Numbered from the stretch's first letter, positions 54,341 to 63,350 are shown. The stretch is DNA of 64,000 nt from Arenimonas sp. SCN 70-307 (GCF_001724815.1 NZ_MEDO01000014.1:434001-498000), one strand, 5' to 3'. Notes: generated by a model not told the origin, from the sequence alone. Program-made: numbers and translations.

Positions 54341-54778
54341 ATGGGATTGGTCAATTGCCCGACTTGCGGCCATAGCGTAGCCACGTCTGCCACCAGCTGC
54401 CCAAGCTGCGGTGCAAAGCTTAAGCCGACACTGGACCCAGCGGAACGGCAAGCCACAAATACCGGCTGCCTAGGACTGGTGGCCACCGCAGTCGTGTTAT
54501 TTGTCGCCATCCCTTGGGGATGCAGCAAGCTCAATCCGCCGCCCAGGTCACCGGAAGAGGCTTTGGCTCGCGCTGGGTACACCGAAGTAGAACGCGCACT
54601 CAGCCAAATGGACTGCCGTGATGGCGAGTGGAAGGCACTGCCATTCTCTGCCTTCCGATCAGGGCAATACGTCATGGGCGTAGTGTGCAAGAGTAAGAGT
54701 GGCGGTTATCGCATTCAATCCAGAGCATGGAATGAAGACGCTGATGGTGAGTGGTCACTGAGAAAGCCAAAACGCTAG
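54341..54778 (+). CDS. Zinc-ribbon membrane protein of unknown function (cargo gene 1)
   Basis: A 145-residue protein, not recognised. The N-terminus is a zinc ribbon with C-P-T-C-G (residues 6-10) and C-P-S-C-G (20-24). A hydrophobic segment at about 43-60 (C-L-G-L-V-A-T-A-V-V-L-F-V-A-I-P-W-G) should span the membrane, followed by an R-S-P-E-E-A-L-A-R-A-G-Y stretch and a soluble C-terminus with two cysteines. AAGGGGGA just before ATG 54341 is a strong ribosome binding site. It opens a three-gene plus-strand operon. Moderate GC marks it as acquired DNA. Confidence 0.7.
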   Translation: MGLVNCPTCGHSVATSATSCPSCGAKLKPTLDPAERQATNTGCLGLVATAVVLFVAIPWGCSKLNPPPRSPEEALARAGYTEVERALSQMDCRDGEWKALPFSAFRSGQYVMGVVCKSKSGGYRIQSRAWNEDADGEWSLRKPKR

Positions 54779-54825
54779 GGCCACTGGCTTCAGCATTGGG
54801 AATGTCAGGCGTAGGAGCCTTTGCT

Positions 54826-55467
54826 ATGACTCTCGAACAAGAGCGCAAAAAGCTCGATGCCCTGCTCGACGAGATTCCCGCTGTGGGTATGCACGCTCTG
54901 GGCGGGAGCGGCGCACCTCTCTTCATCCTCGACTTCATCATCTCCGCCGCAATCAAGCGGACCCTTAACCTCGGACATGGGCTGCTTTCGATGATCGAAG
55001 CACGGAACATGACATGCAGCCGCGCACTGGTCCGGATGCAAATTGACACCGTGAGCCGCCTTCTGGCCTACACCTATGTCTCAAATCCAGAAGAGGTGGC
55101 TAAGGCGGTCATCGGGGGAACCCCTCTCAAGAAGTTCAAGAGCCGGGAAGGAAAGACACTTAGGGATGACTACCTAATCGACCGTATGACGGAAACGCAT
55201 GATTGGGTCCGGACTGTCTACAACTCTACATCTGGTGACGTGCATTTCTCAGAAAAACAGTTTTTTGCCTCGGTCACCTCTATGAAGGACGATGAGGGCG
55301 GCCGAAGCATTAGCATGATGCTGAGCCAGTTCGACACGAACTATCCTGAATTTAGCTGGGCCGAAGTAGTCGCCTGCTTTTCTGAGCTTTGCGAAATTCT
55401 TATCTCGATTCTTACCCAGTACGGGGATCACAAGAAACAACCCAGCCACGCACCTCCGCCAGCATGA
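54826..55467 (+). CDS. Helical protein with HEPN-like features (cargo gene 2)
   Basis: A 213-residue, mainly helical protein, not securely placed in a family. The middle holds R-N-M-T-C-S-R-A-L-V-R-M-Q-I-D-T-V-S-R-L-L-A-Y, then D-R-M-T-E-T-H-D-W (an R-x4-H motif) and Y-N-S-T-S-G-D-V-H-F-S, which recalls the Y-x-x-x-S-x-x-V-H-x-S pattern common in HEPN-like and DUF5677-type proteins, some of which are ribonucleases in toxin or phage-defence systems. This is a resemblance by eye only. AGGAG lies eight bases before ATG 54826. Its stop overlaps the next gene (ATGA). Confidence 0.65.
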   Translation: MTLEQERKKLDALLDEIPAVGMHALGGSGAPLFILDFIISAAIKRTLNLGHGLLSMIEARNMTCSRALVRMQIDTVSRLLAYTYVSNPEEVAKAVIGGTPLKKFKSREGKTLRDDYLIDRMTETHDWVRTVYNSTSGDVHFSEKQFFASVTSMKDDEGGRSISMMLSQFDTNYPEFSWAEVVACFSELCEILISILTQYGDHKKQPSHAPPPA

Positions 55468-56447
55468 CCACGGGAAAACCTAAATTCGCAGTGGACCTTA
55501 CTAAAGGCGCGCAATCTTCACTCGCTGCCCACGCGCTCCTGCATTTAGTCGATGCCTCCAAAACCTATCACGTCCAAGAAAACTTGCGCCCCGCGCTTGG
55601 CATTTACAACATCTCAATCGCCCGGGTTTGCACAAAGACTCAACGATTCTGTTCTGCATTAGAGCAGCGCATCACAGGCGGCGTCGGCATTGAATCCCGG
55701 AAGGAGTCCGAACTCCCAACCGATGACCTTGTCGATTACATCGAATTAGCACTGTATGCAGCCGCAGAGCACGTGGACGATCTGAAGCTAATCGCAGAAA
55801 ACTTCTACGAGAGCGATCACTCCAGGAATCGATGCCCAGCATTTAAAGTTTTCGCCAAGGCGATCAAAGATCATAAAACGTTTGTCGCCACCTTCGCCAA
55901 CCTAATCAAGCATTCGCAGTCTCGGGTGCGGCTATTTACGCTCGATTACAACCATGCTGGCGAGGTAGGCAGGCTGCACGGCTATTTCGTGGAGGGCGTG
56001 GACAAAGGAACCATCTGCCCCCATCCAGTCTTTCACGACAGCAATAAGAATGTTTTCTCGATCACTACTTTGGCTTGGGAGGTCATCTGTTTCCTCCTCC
56101 GCTGCTCGGAATCTCTCAGAGTCTTTCTAAGCAACCAACCCCTCTTGCATGGCCCCGCGTCGGCAACGGCAACTCCATTTCAAGATGCGGTGATTGCTGC
56201 GGCACGCCTACCGCTCTATACCTTCGATGAAGACCACCCATTCTCCCAAAGCACTCTGAACCTAACTTGGGACGATCAATCATGGGAACGGGTGTCATCC
56301 GGCATATACGGGTCAATCCACAATCGCTGGAGTCACAGCCAAAATATGCAACTCGGCAACCCGTCCCTTGCCTATGCCGGAGATGGCGTCAGCAGGACTT
56401 TTAAGATCACAGGGCCGAGTCGCGTGGGGCTTCAGCGCTGGGAGTAA
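55464..56447 (+). CDS. Unknown protein, possible HEPN-like (cargo gene 3)
   Basis: A 327-residue protein with no family I can name. An N-terminal helical half contains Y-I-E-L-A-L-Y-A-A-A-E-H-V-D-D-L and F-A-N-L-I-K-H-S-Q-S-R-V-R; the N-x-I-K-H motif is frequent in uncharacterised HEPN-like proteins. The second half is more mixed, with a hydrophobic helix (T-T-L-A-W-E-V-I-C-F-L-L-R-C) and a C-terminal tail. ATG 55464 overlaps the previous stop by four bases, which implies tight coupling and a joint role with gene 2. It ends one base before the convergent minus-strand gene. Confidence 0.65.
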   Translation: MTTGKPKFAVDLTKGAQSSLAAHALLHLVDASKTYHVQENLRPALGIYNISIARVCTKTQRFCSALEQRITGGVGIESRKESELPTDDLVDYIELALYAAAEHVDDLKLIAENFYESDHSRNRCPAFKVFAKAIKDHKTFVATFANLIKHSQSRVRLFTLDYNHAGEVGRLHGYFVEGVDKGTICPHPVFHDSNKNVFSITTLAWEVICFLLRCSESLRVFLSNQPLLHGPASATATPFQDAVIAAARLPLYTFDEDHPFSQSTLNLTWDDQSWERVSSGIYGSIHNRWSHSQNMQLGNPSLAYAGDGVSRTFKITGPSRVGLQRWE

Positions 56448-56448
56448 C

Positions 56449-56973
56449 TTAGACGGCACAACTGTCCATAGCCTCCCGCGCTCGCGCTATCACTTCATCG
56501 TCGGAATAATCGCGGGCAGGCTCGGCCCCGTGGAAGGCTAGCGTTTCGGCGGGCAGTACCGCTTGCACCGTGGGCAGTCCCAAGATCGCAGACAACGCAA
56601 ACATGCCCGCTTGTTCGGTACCACTGCCGGTTGCCGAATCGACAAGCTCTAGGAAAGTTTCGCCGGTTGGCAGGTGATCGGCGTTGAAGAGCGCTCCCAC
56701 TGCCAGCGCGAACCGTTCGCCGAATGATAGCAGTGGGAGCGGAAGGTCAGTCAGTCGGATGGCCTTGCAATTAATTGCCCCTTTGAAGGCCTGCCATAAC
56801 TGGTCAAGCTCAGGGCGTGGCATGGTCTCTATGGGGCGCATAATCGCCTTCGCAACTGCCCACAGCATGACGGCCTGCACCACCGGGCTACCGCTGCACC
56901 CAAGCTCCCTCAACCGCCACACTTCGCGGCAGGCTTGCATATCAATGGGGTCTTGTTGGCTCTTCAGCTTCAT
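56449..56973 (-). CDS. Unknown island protein
   Basis: A 174-residue mainly helical protein, not recognised. It begins M-K-L-K-S-Q-Q-D-P-I-D and contains the repeated hydrophobic helices V-V-Q-A-V-M-L-W-A-V-A-K-A-I and L-S-F-G-E-R-F-A-L-A-V-G-A-L-F. It overlaps the end of the HTH gene by about 30 bases, so the two are co-translated. A P4-type element often has small accessory proteins at this position. AAGGA lies nine bases before the ATG at 56973; a TTG six codons earlier is an alternative start. Confidence 0.6.
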   Translation of the reverse strand: MKLKSQQDPIDMQACREVWRLRELGCSGSPVVQAVMLWAVAKAIMRPIETMPRPELDQLWQAFKGAINCKAIRLTDLPLPLLSFGERFALAVGALFNADHLPTGETFLELVDSATGSGTEQAGMFALSAILGLPTVQAVLPAETLAFHGAEPARDYSDDEVIARAREAMDSCAV

Positions 56974-57337
56974 AGGCGGTGATCCTTGCAATGATCGCGT
57001 TCCACTCCGGAGCGGCGGACGGGGCAGGCGGTGCGATCCTCGTGGCAGTCAGACTCAGCGCCGCGTCAATCGCTCGCAGGGCGATTCCTGGGCTTTGGTG
57101 CTCTAGCAGTTCGCCTAGCTTTTCAACCGCTCGCAGACGCAGCCCCGTAAGAGCCTGCGCGGTCTCTTGCTCAGCGGCAGACAGCAGCGAATCCACGTAG
57201 GCGCGGAAGTCCCGACGGCCTGCCCATTCGCTCACCGTCTGCGGCGTCACCTTCACAGCTGCGGCGGCCTGCCGGTGCGTGTGGCCTGCGGCAATGAATT
57301 GCGCTGCCTGCCGCTGCTTTGGCGTGAGAGTGTTCAC
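56942..57337 (-). CDS. Helix-turn-helix protein, terminase-small-subunit-like
   Basis: A 131-residue protein with an N-terminal helix-turn-helix: L-T-P-K-Q-R-Q-A-A-Q-F-I-A-A-G-H-T-H-R-Q-A-A-A-A-V followed by V-T-P-Q-T-V-S-E-W. This is the phBC6A51/terminase-small-subunit type HTH that recognises phage DNA ends. The rest is helical (A-L-T-G-L-R-L-R-A-V-E-K-L-G-E-L-L). No large terminase gene is nearby. A satellite that redirects helper packaging would fit, but a simple regulator is equally possible. The start is GTG 57337 with AAGGAAG upstream. Confidence 0.7.
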   Translation of the reverse strand: MNTLTPKQRQAAQFIAAGHTHRQAAAAVKVTPQTVSEWAGRRDFRAYVDSLLSAAEQETAQALTGLRLRAVEKLGELLEHQSPGIALRAIDAALSLTATRIAPPAPSAAPEWNAIIARITAYEAEEPTRPH

Positions 57338-57364
57338 CTTCGGCTTCCTTCGGGTCGCTTCGGG

Positions 57365-58009
57365 TTACTTCCGCCCAAGTCGCGCCATATAGCTATCGTT
57401 AAACCATGCCTTACGTTCTTCCGCCTTCCGGGCCGTCATGGGAGCCGGTGCGGATTTGTTGCCCTGCATGCGCACCGTATGGGCAGACTTCCCAAGGCTC
57501 ACAGTGGAATTGTCGCCTTTCGCGGCGTGATAGGTGAAGCCTTGGCGCTGGGCTGCGCTACGGCTTGCGTTCCATGCTTCCGCGTCATCTTCTGCACGGC
57601 TGGCACGTAGCACTGCGTCCATGTTTGCGGTGCTTGCCTTGGGACTGGCCGCAATGGTGACAGCAGCGGCAAGGGTATTGATCGCTGCAAAGACTGCATC
57701 GATTCCAGACGGCTCTTCCTTCGCTGCCGGTGCGCCGCTCAAGTTGCTGGTAGCGTTCGGGTGTCCATTGTTACCAATCGTGCTAACGGGCAGGCTATCC
57801 GGAGTCTTTCGCAGAGCCTTGGACATATCGGCCTTTCGTGCGGACTGCTTGGGCTTATTGGCCACTGACTTACGTACCTGCATGGACTTCTGCACTTTCG
57901 TGCGCGGCTGCATCGGCACCACATGAAGGATGCTGGCGTATCCGGGGGAAATGGACTTCTGCACGCGATTCTTGCCGGTGACGTGCAAGGTATCAAGATC
58001 GATGGACAT
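57365..58009 (-). CDS. Unknown island protein
   Basis: A 214-residue, low-complexity, basic protein, not recognised. The N-terminus is rich in K, S and V (V-Q-K-S-M-Q-V-R-K-S-V-A), the middle has a short hydrophobic helix (A-V-F-A-A-I-N-T-L-A-A-A-V-T-I-A-A), and the C-terminus R-K-A-E-E-R-K-A-W-F-N-D-S-Y-M-A-R-L-G-R-K is charged. I chose ATG 58009, which has GGAG seven bases upstream; a GTG at 58054 overlapping the previous stop is weaker. It could be a nucleic-acid-binding or scaffold-like accessory protein. Confidence 0.55.
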   Translation of the reverse strand: MSIDLDTLHVTGKNRVQKSISPGYASILHVVPMQPRTKVQKSMQVRKSVANKPKQSARKADMSKALRKTPDSLPVSTIGNNGHPNATSNLSGAPAAKEEPSGIDAVFAAINTLAAAVTIAASPKASTANMDAVLRASRAEDDAEAWNASRSAAQRQGFTYHAAKGDNSTVSLGKSAHTVRMQGNKSAPAPMTARKAEERKAWFNDSYMARLGRK

Positions 58010-58053
58010 TGAAGCACTCCACTCTGTTTCGCTCAGTTTAAAACAGGCGACCA

Positions 58054-59316
58054 CTACCTAACGCATCTTGTAAGACGCTTAATCAGCAGCTGCACGTCAC
58101 CGCCACACTCGTTAAATCGCTGGCGATGCGGATTCGGATCAATTGGCGCAGGTTTCGGCTGCTCAGATAATTGCGATGCCTGAAACTCAGCGGATGCCAC
58201 TCGCGAGGCATCCATAACGGACATGCCGCCTTTCATGAGTTCAGCAACCCTTGGCCGCATAAAGGCATTGAATGCGTCTGCGTTTTCCTTGTCCTTCGCC
58301 TTCGCAGCACGCATGACCTGCACCGTAGTTGGCTCGTGCAATTGATTGCAAACTGCCTCTTCCTCGCCCTTTAAAGCATTCGCGGGAGCCTGCGGGGGAA
58401 GACTTGGGAGCGGGTTGAACATCGGATAAGCCGGAGCGACCTGTTCTAGTAGTTCATCCTGCTTAGCTGCCTGCAATGCATCGCGTTCGGCATATCGCCG
58501 CTGACGCTCCCCCTCTGCATCCTTCGCCAGTGCCCGGAATTTCTCTCGCACGCCTGGCCGCTTGGCGGTGTTGGCATGGTCTTCATAGAACCGGGAAAGC
58601 CAATCAAGGCGATTGAGCGTGAAGTACTTGTCCGGGCGACTCCAGTACTCCCGCTCCAATGCCGGAGTGCTGAAGCGGAAGTCTTCCACCGGATCAATAG
58701 CCTTCCCCGCCGCTGCCACGATTTCAGACAAAGACCATTTCCCCCGTTCAATTTGCTTGTCCAGCCTCTTGCGCGGGATGCCAAGAAACTTGGCGAATCC
58801 CTTTCGGGTGTAGCGGATGCCTAACCATTCAATGCGGTGGTTGCTCTTCCGGTTATCCGCCTGCTCTTGCTTGGTAGCCCACCGCAGGTTCCCCGGCTCG
58901 TAGCCCTTCAGGAAATTGATTCGGTCGGCGGTGTACTCACGCGATGGGCGAAGCCCAAGATGCACAAGCCAATTCCGGAAGTCGCCGAAGGTCACGTAAT
59001 CAAACGGCACTCCCGATTGCCGGGTCTTAGGGTTGTGGGCACGTCGCCATGAGTTGTATTCGAGCCGGTATTTCAAGTACAGATCAGTGTCCTTGGGGAA
59101 CCGGCGCACATCTTGTTGCAGTTCCGCGTATCGTTTCGCGTAGGTGTCGCCCTTCAATTTCTCTTTGACCTGCTCCGATTCCTGGGCCTTTGGCGTGAAT
59201 TGACGTGAACGTTTCCCGCTCTCTTGTTTCTTTTTCCCCCATAGATCGGCGACTGTCGCACTAGCGTGCAAATTAGCGACATCACCCGATGTTCCATCGT
59301 TATTGTTTGCGTCCAT
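58054..59316 (-). CDS. HNH-like phage protein with long basic N-terminus
   Basis: A 420-residue protein. Residues about 80-170 carry the pattern Y-L-K-Y-R-L-E-Y-N-S-W-R-R-A-H-N, F-R-N-W-L-V-H-L-G-L-R-P-S and Y-T-A-D-R-I-N-F-L-K-G-Y-E-P-G-N-L-R-W-A-T-K-Q-E-Q-A-D-N, familiar from phage HNH/AP2-type DNA-binding proteins (D-R-I-D-x-G-Y-x-P-G-N-C-R-W-A-T). Here the D-R-I-N-F form lacks the usual aspartate/glycine turn, so nuclease activity is uncertain. The C-terminal half is helical and rich in A, Q and E. It is the largest phage-like gene of the element. Confidence 0.65.
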   Translation of the reverse strand: MDANNNDGTSGDVANLHASATVADLWGKKKQESGKRSRQFTPKAQESEQVKEKLKGDTYAKRYAELQQDVRRFPKDTDLYLKYRLEYNSWRRAHNPKTRQSGVPFDYVTFGDFRNWLVHLGLRPSREYTADRINFLKGYEPGNLRWATKQEQADNRKSNHRIEWLGIRYTRKGFAKFLGIPRKRLDKQIERGKWSLSEIVAAAGKAIDPVEDFRFSTPALEREYWSRPDKYFTLNRLDWLSRFYEDHANTAKRPGVREKFRALAKDAEGERQRRYAERDALQAAKQDELLEQVAPAYPMFNPLPSLPPQAPANALKGEEEAVCNQLHEPTTVQVMRAAKAKDKENADAFNAFMRPRVAELMKGGMSVMDASRVASAEFQASQLSEQPKPAPIDPNPHRQRFNECGGDVQLLIKRLTRCVR

Positions 59317-59449
59317 TTTGATGCTTTCCTGCCATGTTTCGCGGAAGAGCTAGCGCGATAGTTTCTCTCTGCACCTTGTCTCCATGTCGTCATTCCGGAG
59401 ACAGGCGTGTCGCACGCTGGTGCAAATTTTCTCTGGCGTGTTGCTCAGT

Positions 59450-59571
59450 AGTTCGGCAGGATTCAAACTTCATATGTCAACGGACTCCTGCCAAGGTCAC
59501 CGCTGACCTCCTTGATGCGGATCAGGCGAGACGGGAAGCCGGAAGGTCTAAACAGCCTTCCGGTTTTTTTA
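59450..59571 (+). ncRNA. Candidate structured small RNA ending in an intrinsic terminator
   Basis: On the plus strand three stem-loops follow each other: 59455-59461 with 59486-59492 (GGCAGGA/TCCTGCC), 59494-59499 with 59504-59509 (AGGTCA/TGACCT), and 59539-59546 with 59556-59563 (CCGGAAGG/CCTTCCGG), the last followed by seven T residues. Both flanking genes lie on the minus strand, so a plus-strand terminator has no protein gene to serve. A short transcript between 59317 and 59571 is the simplest explanation. No promoter is clear; the 5' end is a guess. This fills the 252-base gap. Confidence 0.4.
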
Positions 59572-59916
59572 TTGCGCTGAGTCCGCACCCTTTGCCTTCA
59601 TCGATTCCAGATGAAAGAGGATCGTTTCAGAGTGCCAATATGGCCTGCCACGCGATCCCTTTTCCCCCATCGAAATGTCATAGCCATCCGGCTTCGGCAG
59701 CAGCCCGTGCTTGAAGCGGGTTCGGATCGTGGCGTGTGAAACGCCATAGATGGCCTGAAGATTCTTGATCCGTAGCAGCTGCGGCACGGTAAGCGGCGCA
59801 CATGGAGGAACGGCCCTGAAGGCGTCGGGGTTGTACTTCCTGACCCGCTTAAGTGCTGCCTGCTTGTCAGGCGAATTCTTGGCTACCGCGCTCTCTACTT
59901 TGAAAATGATCGCCAT
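59569..59916 (-). CDS. AlpA/MerR-type small regulator of the element
   Basis: A 115-residue DNA-binding protein. After a basic N-terminus it has L-L-R-I-K-N-L-Q-A-I-Y-G-V-S-H-A-T-I-R-T-R-F-K-H-G-L-L-P-K-P, the winged-helix pattern of AlpA and related P4-type excisionase/regulators, then R-G-R-P-Y-W-H-S-E-T-I. AlpA controls integrase and excision in P4-like elements. Its stop TAA at 59569-59571 lies inside the T-run of the candidate RNA terminator on the opposite strand. It is separated from the integrase by the integrase terminator, so it needs its own promoter. Confidence 0.72.
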   Translation of the reverse strand: MAIIFKVESAVAKNSPDKQAALKRVRKYNPDAFRAVPPCAPLTVPQLLRIKNLQAIYGVSHATIRTRFKHGLLPKPDGYDISMGEKGSRGRPYWHSETILFHLESMKAKGADSAQ

Positions 59917-59936
59917 CTTTCCTCACTCCAGAAACG

Positions 59937-59993
59937 AAAAAAGCCGCAATGCAGTGGCCGTGATTCTTCACCGGCTCCACTCCATTGCGGCTT
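59937..59993 (-). terminator. Intrinsic terminator of the integrase gene
   Basis: AAGCCGCAATG (59941-59951) pairs with CATTGCGGCTT (59983-59993), with partial inner pairing, and on the minus strand is followed by TTTTTT. It begins 68 bases after the integrase stop and before the AlpA-like gene. Confidence 0.85.
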
Positions 59994-60061
59994 AGTTGTC
60001 GACGGCTCAGTGGCCGCTATGAAAGGGAATGCTATTGGCTGAAAGACTACCTAGCAAGCGG

Positions 60062-61363
60062 TCATGCAACTTTCTTTGCTTTGCCGATTGGCACAACATT
60101 GGAACCGCCAGAAAGCAGCAGGTTTTGCCAGTAATTCATAAGTTCCTTGCGATCTTCCCAATACTCCGAATGGTTGTAGCTGGCCGCGACCTTGTTCCGC
60201 TCCGCGTGAGCCAACTGCTTTTCAATCACGGCGTGATTGAAATTCGCTTCATGCAGGACCGTGCTAGCGGTTCCTCTGAATCCGTGGCCGCTCAGTCGGT
60301 CACCCCAACCCATCCGCTCTAGTGCGCGATTGATCGTCGTGGCAGACATGACCTTGCCCGCCGTGCGCTGATTGGGGAAAAGGTGCGTGGAATTGCCCGA
60401 AAGCGCCATTTGCCGCGCAATCAATTGCACCGCACGCTCAGGGAGTGGCACGTAATGGGCCTGCCCCATCTTCATCTTGTGACCCGGAATCTTCCACACC
60501 GGACCAAGGCCACCCGCGCCCTCCAAATCAAACTCCGACTTTTCCGCGTTCCGGAGTTCGGCCGTGCGAACCCATAGCAGCGCCAACAACTCCACTGCGA
60601 TCTTTACCGACTCGGTTAGCTTCGGGTCTTCCGGATCATTCAATGCCCGAAGGTCCGCTATGAATTGCGGCAAGTCCGCACGTGTCAGGTGCTTGTGATG
60701 CTCCACCTTGGGCCGCTTGATTAGTCCCTTCAGCACGGCGGCAGGGTTGCGGTCTTCGTCTACTTTCCCCTCCGCTGCCGCATAGTTGAAGATCGCTCCG
60801 CACCACTGGCGAATGAGGATCGCCACGGTTGCCGCGCCCCGCTCCCGCACTCGCTTGATTCCCGGCACGCTCTTGCGAGTAGCAACCCGCTTCAGAATGG
60901 GCCGCAGGTGCGCGGCTCTCACGTCCCGGATAGGCATAGCTCCGACTTCCGGGAACACGTCTCGCTTTAGCGTGGTCTCCACCTGCCCGTAGTAGTAGGC
61001 GGACCAATGCGGCTTGTTCGCTGCCATCCAATCTCGGGCGGTGGTTTCAAAGGTGTTGGCCGCTGCCTCTTTCTTGGCTGCCTTCGCGGCCTTCGTTTGC
61101 TCCACCGGATTGACGCCCTTCAGCACAAGAGCGCGGGCGTCCGCGTGGGCCTTTCGGGCATCGGCCAATGACACGTCCGGATAGACCCCTAAGCCCATTA
61201 GGGTCTGTTTGGAGTTCAGCACAAACCGGTATCGCCAGTACTTCTTTCCGTCCGGGTAGACCCAGAGGAAAAGGCCGTTTCCAAGGCCCCGCGTGTAGGG
61301 CTTCTCTCCGGGCTTCAGAGCCTTGATGGCCTTGTCTGTCAGCGGGGTATTGGCTTGGGTCAC
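60062..61363 (-). CDS. int: P4-type tyrosine integrase
   Basis: A 433-residue tyrosine recombinase. The N-terminal DUF4102 arm-binding domain (about 1-90) has G-L-G-N-G-L-F-L-W-V and L-G-V-Y-P-D-V-S-L-A-D-A-R; the core-binding domain follows (about 100-205). Catalytic residues: Arg in L-L-W-V-R-T-A-E-L (266), His and Arg in H-G-F-R-G-T-A-S (360, 363), His in L-A-H-A-E-R-N (386) and Tyr in A-S-Y-N-H-S-E-Y (396). The start is GTG 61363 with AGAGG six bases upstream. Arm sites lie just upstream at 61399-61418. It integrates into trpG rather than a tRNA gene, which is uncommon. Confidence 0.93.
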   Translation of the reverse strand: MTQANTPLTDKAIKALKPGEKPYTRGLGNGLFLWVYPDGKKYWRYRFVLNSKQTLMGLGVYPDVSLADARKAHADARALVLKGVNPVEQTKAAKAAKKEAAANTFETTARDWMAANKPHWSAYYYGQVETTLKRDVFPEVGAMPIRDVRAAHLRPILKRVATRKSVPGIKRVRERGAATVAILIRQWCGAIFNYAAAEGKVDEDRNPAAVLKGLIKRPKVEHHKHLTRADLPQFIADLRALNDPEDPKLTESVKIAVELLALLWVRTAELRNAEKSEFDLEGAGGLGPVWKIPGHKMKMGQAHYVPLPERAVQLIARQMALSGNSTHLFPNQRTAGKVMSATTINRALERMGWGDRLSGHGFRGTASTVLHEANFNHAVIEKQLAHAERNKVAASYNHSEYWEDRKELMNYWQNLLLSGGSNVVPIGKAKKVA

Positions 61364-61398
61364 GGCGGGCCTCTGAACGCGATCTAGAGGACTTCACG

Positions 61399-61418
61399 AT
61401 ATACCGACTCGTATACGG
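61399..61418. promoter_or_regulatory. Candidate integrase arm site, right
   Basis: ATATACC-GACTC-GTATACGG, inverted relative to the left motif at 54073-54095. A further half-site GATATACGAC lies at 61439-61448. All are in the 176-base stretch between the integrase start and the right attachment core, which otherwise has no gene. Confidence 0.5.
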
Positions 61419-61538
61419 CTGCACCTCGCGCTAGCCCTGATATACGACACCACTCCCTTTCAATCCATCTGCATAAAACGCCTTGTTTTTCAGGCTTTCA
61501 TGCGAATTCACGGCGCTCCGTTTCGACACATGTTGATG

Positions 61539-61556
61539 ATCGATCATCAACAGCAT
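61539..61556 (-). pseudogene. trpG: Stranded native start of trpG at the right attachment site
   Basis: On the minus strand the bases read ATG CTG TTG ATG ATC GAT, the expected trpG start (M-L-L-M-I-D), and then change to element sequence. The reading frame continues for about 40 meaningless codons into the element and stops near 61433. Bases 61531-61552 form a perfect 22-base palindrome across the core. The 51 bases between this ATG and the cyclase gene stop are host DNA. Confidence 0.85.
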
Positions 61557-61606
61557 GGGCCGGCCGGACGAAGCGGGAAAGGACCCGGAGTATAAAGCCT
61601 GCCGGC

Positions 61607-63346
<1,740 letters not shown>

Positions 63347-63350
63347 GGAC

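Larger units (their letters stand above)
54003..61547. mobile_element. Integrative element of about 7.5 kb inserted in the 5' end of trpG
   Basis: The segment between two copies of ATCGATCAT (54003-54011 and 61539-61547) has visibly lower GC than its surroundings, loses the tight gene packing, and encodes a P4-type integrase next to the right end, an AlpA-like regulator, an HNH-like protein and a terminase-like HTH protein. One unit, counting one core, is 7536 bp. The right side is followed by the original trpG start. Left half: plus-strand cargo genes; right half: minus-strand phage-like genes. No replication primase, capsid or portal gene is recognisable, so it looks like a satellite-type or genomic-island element rather than a whole prophage. 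Confidence 0.9.

Noticed and set aside
59334-59714. Plus-strand frame of 126 codons across the candidate RNA.
   Set aside because: It runs through the terminator stem and T-run and has no ribosome binding site or motif.
54003-61547. Full prophage.
   Set aside because: No capsid, portal, tail, lysis or replication genes are recognisable in 7.5 kb; a satellite or island fits better.
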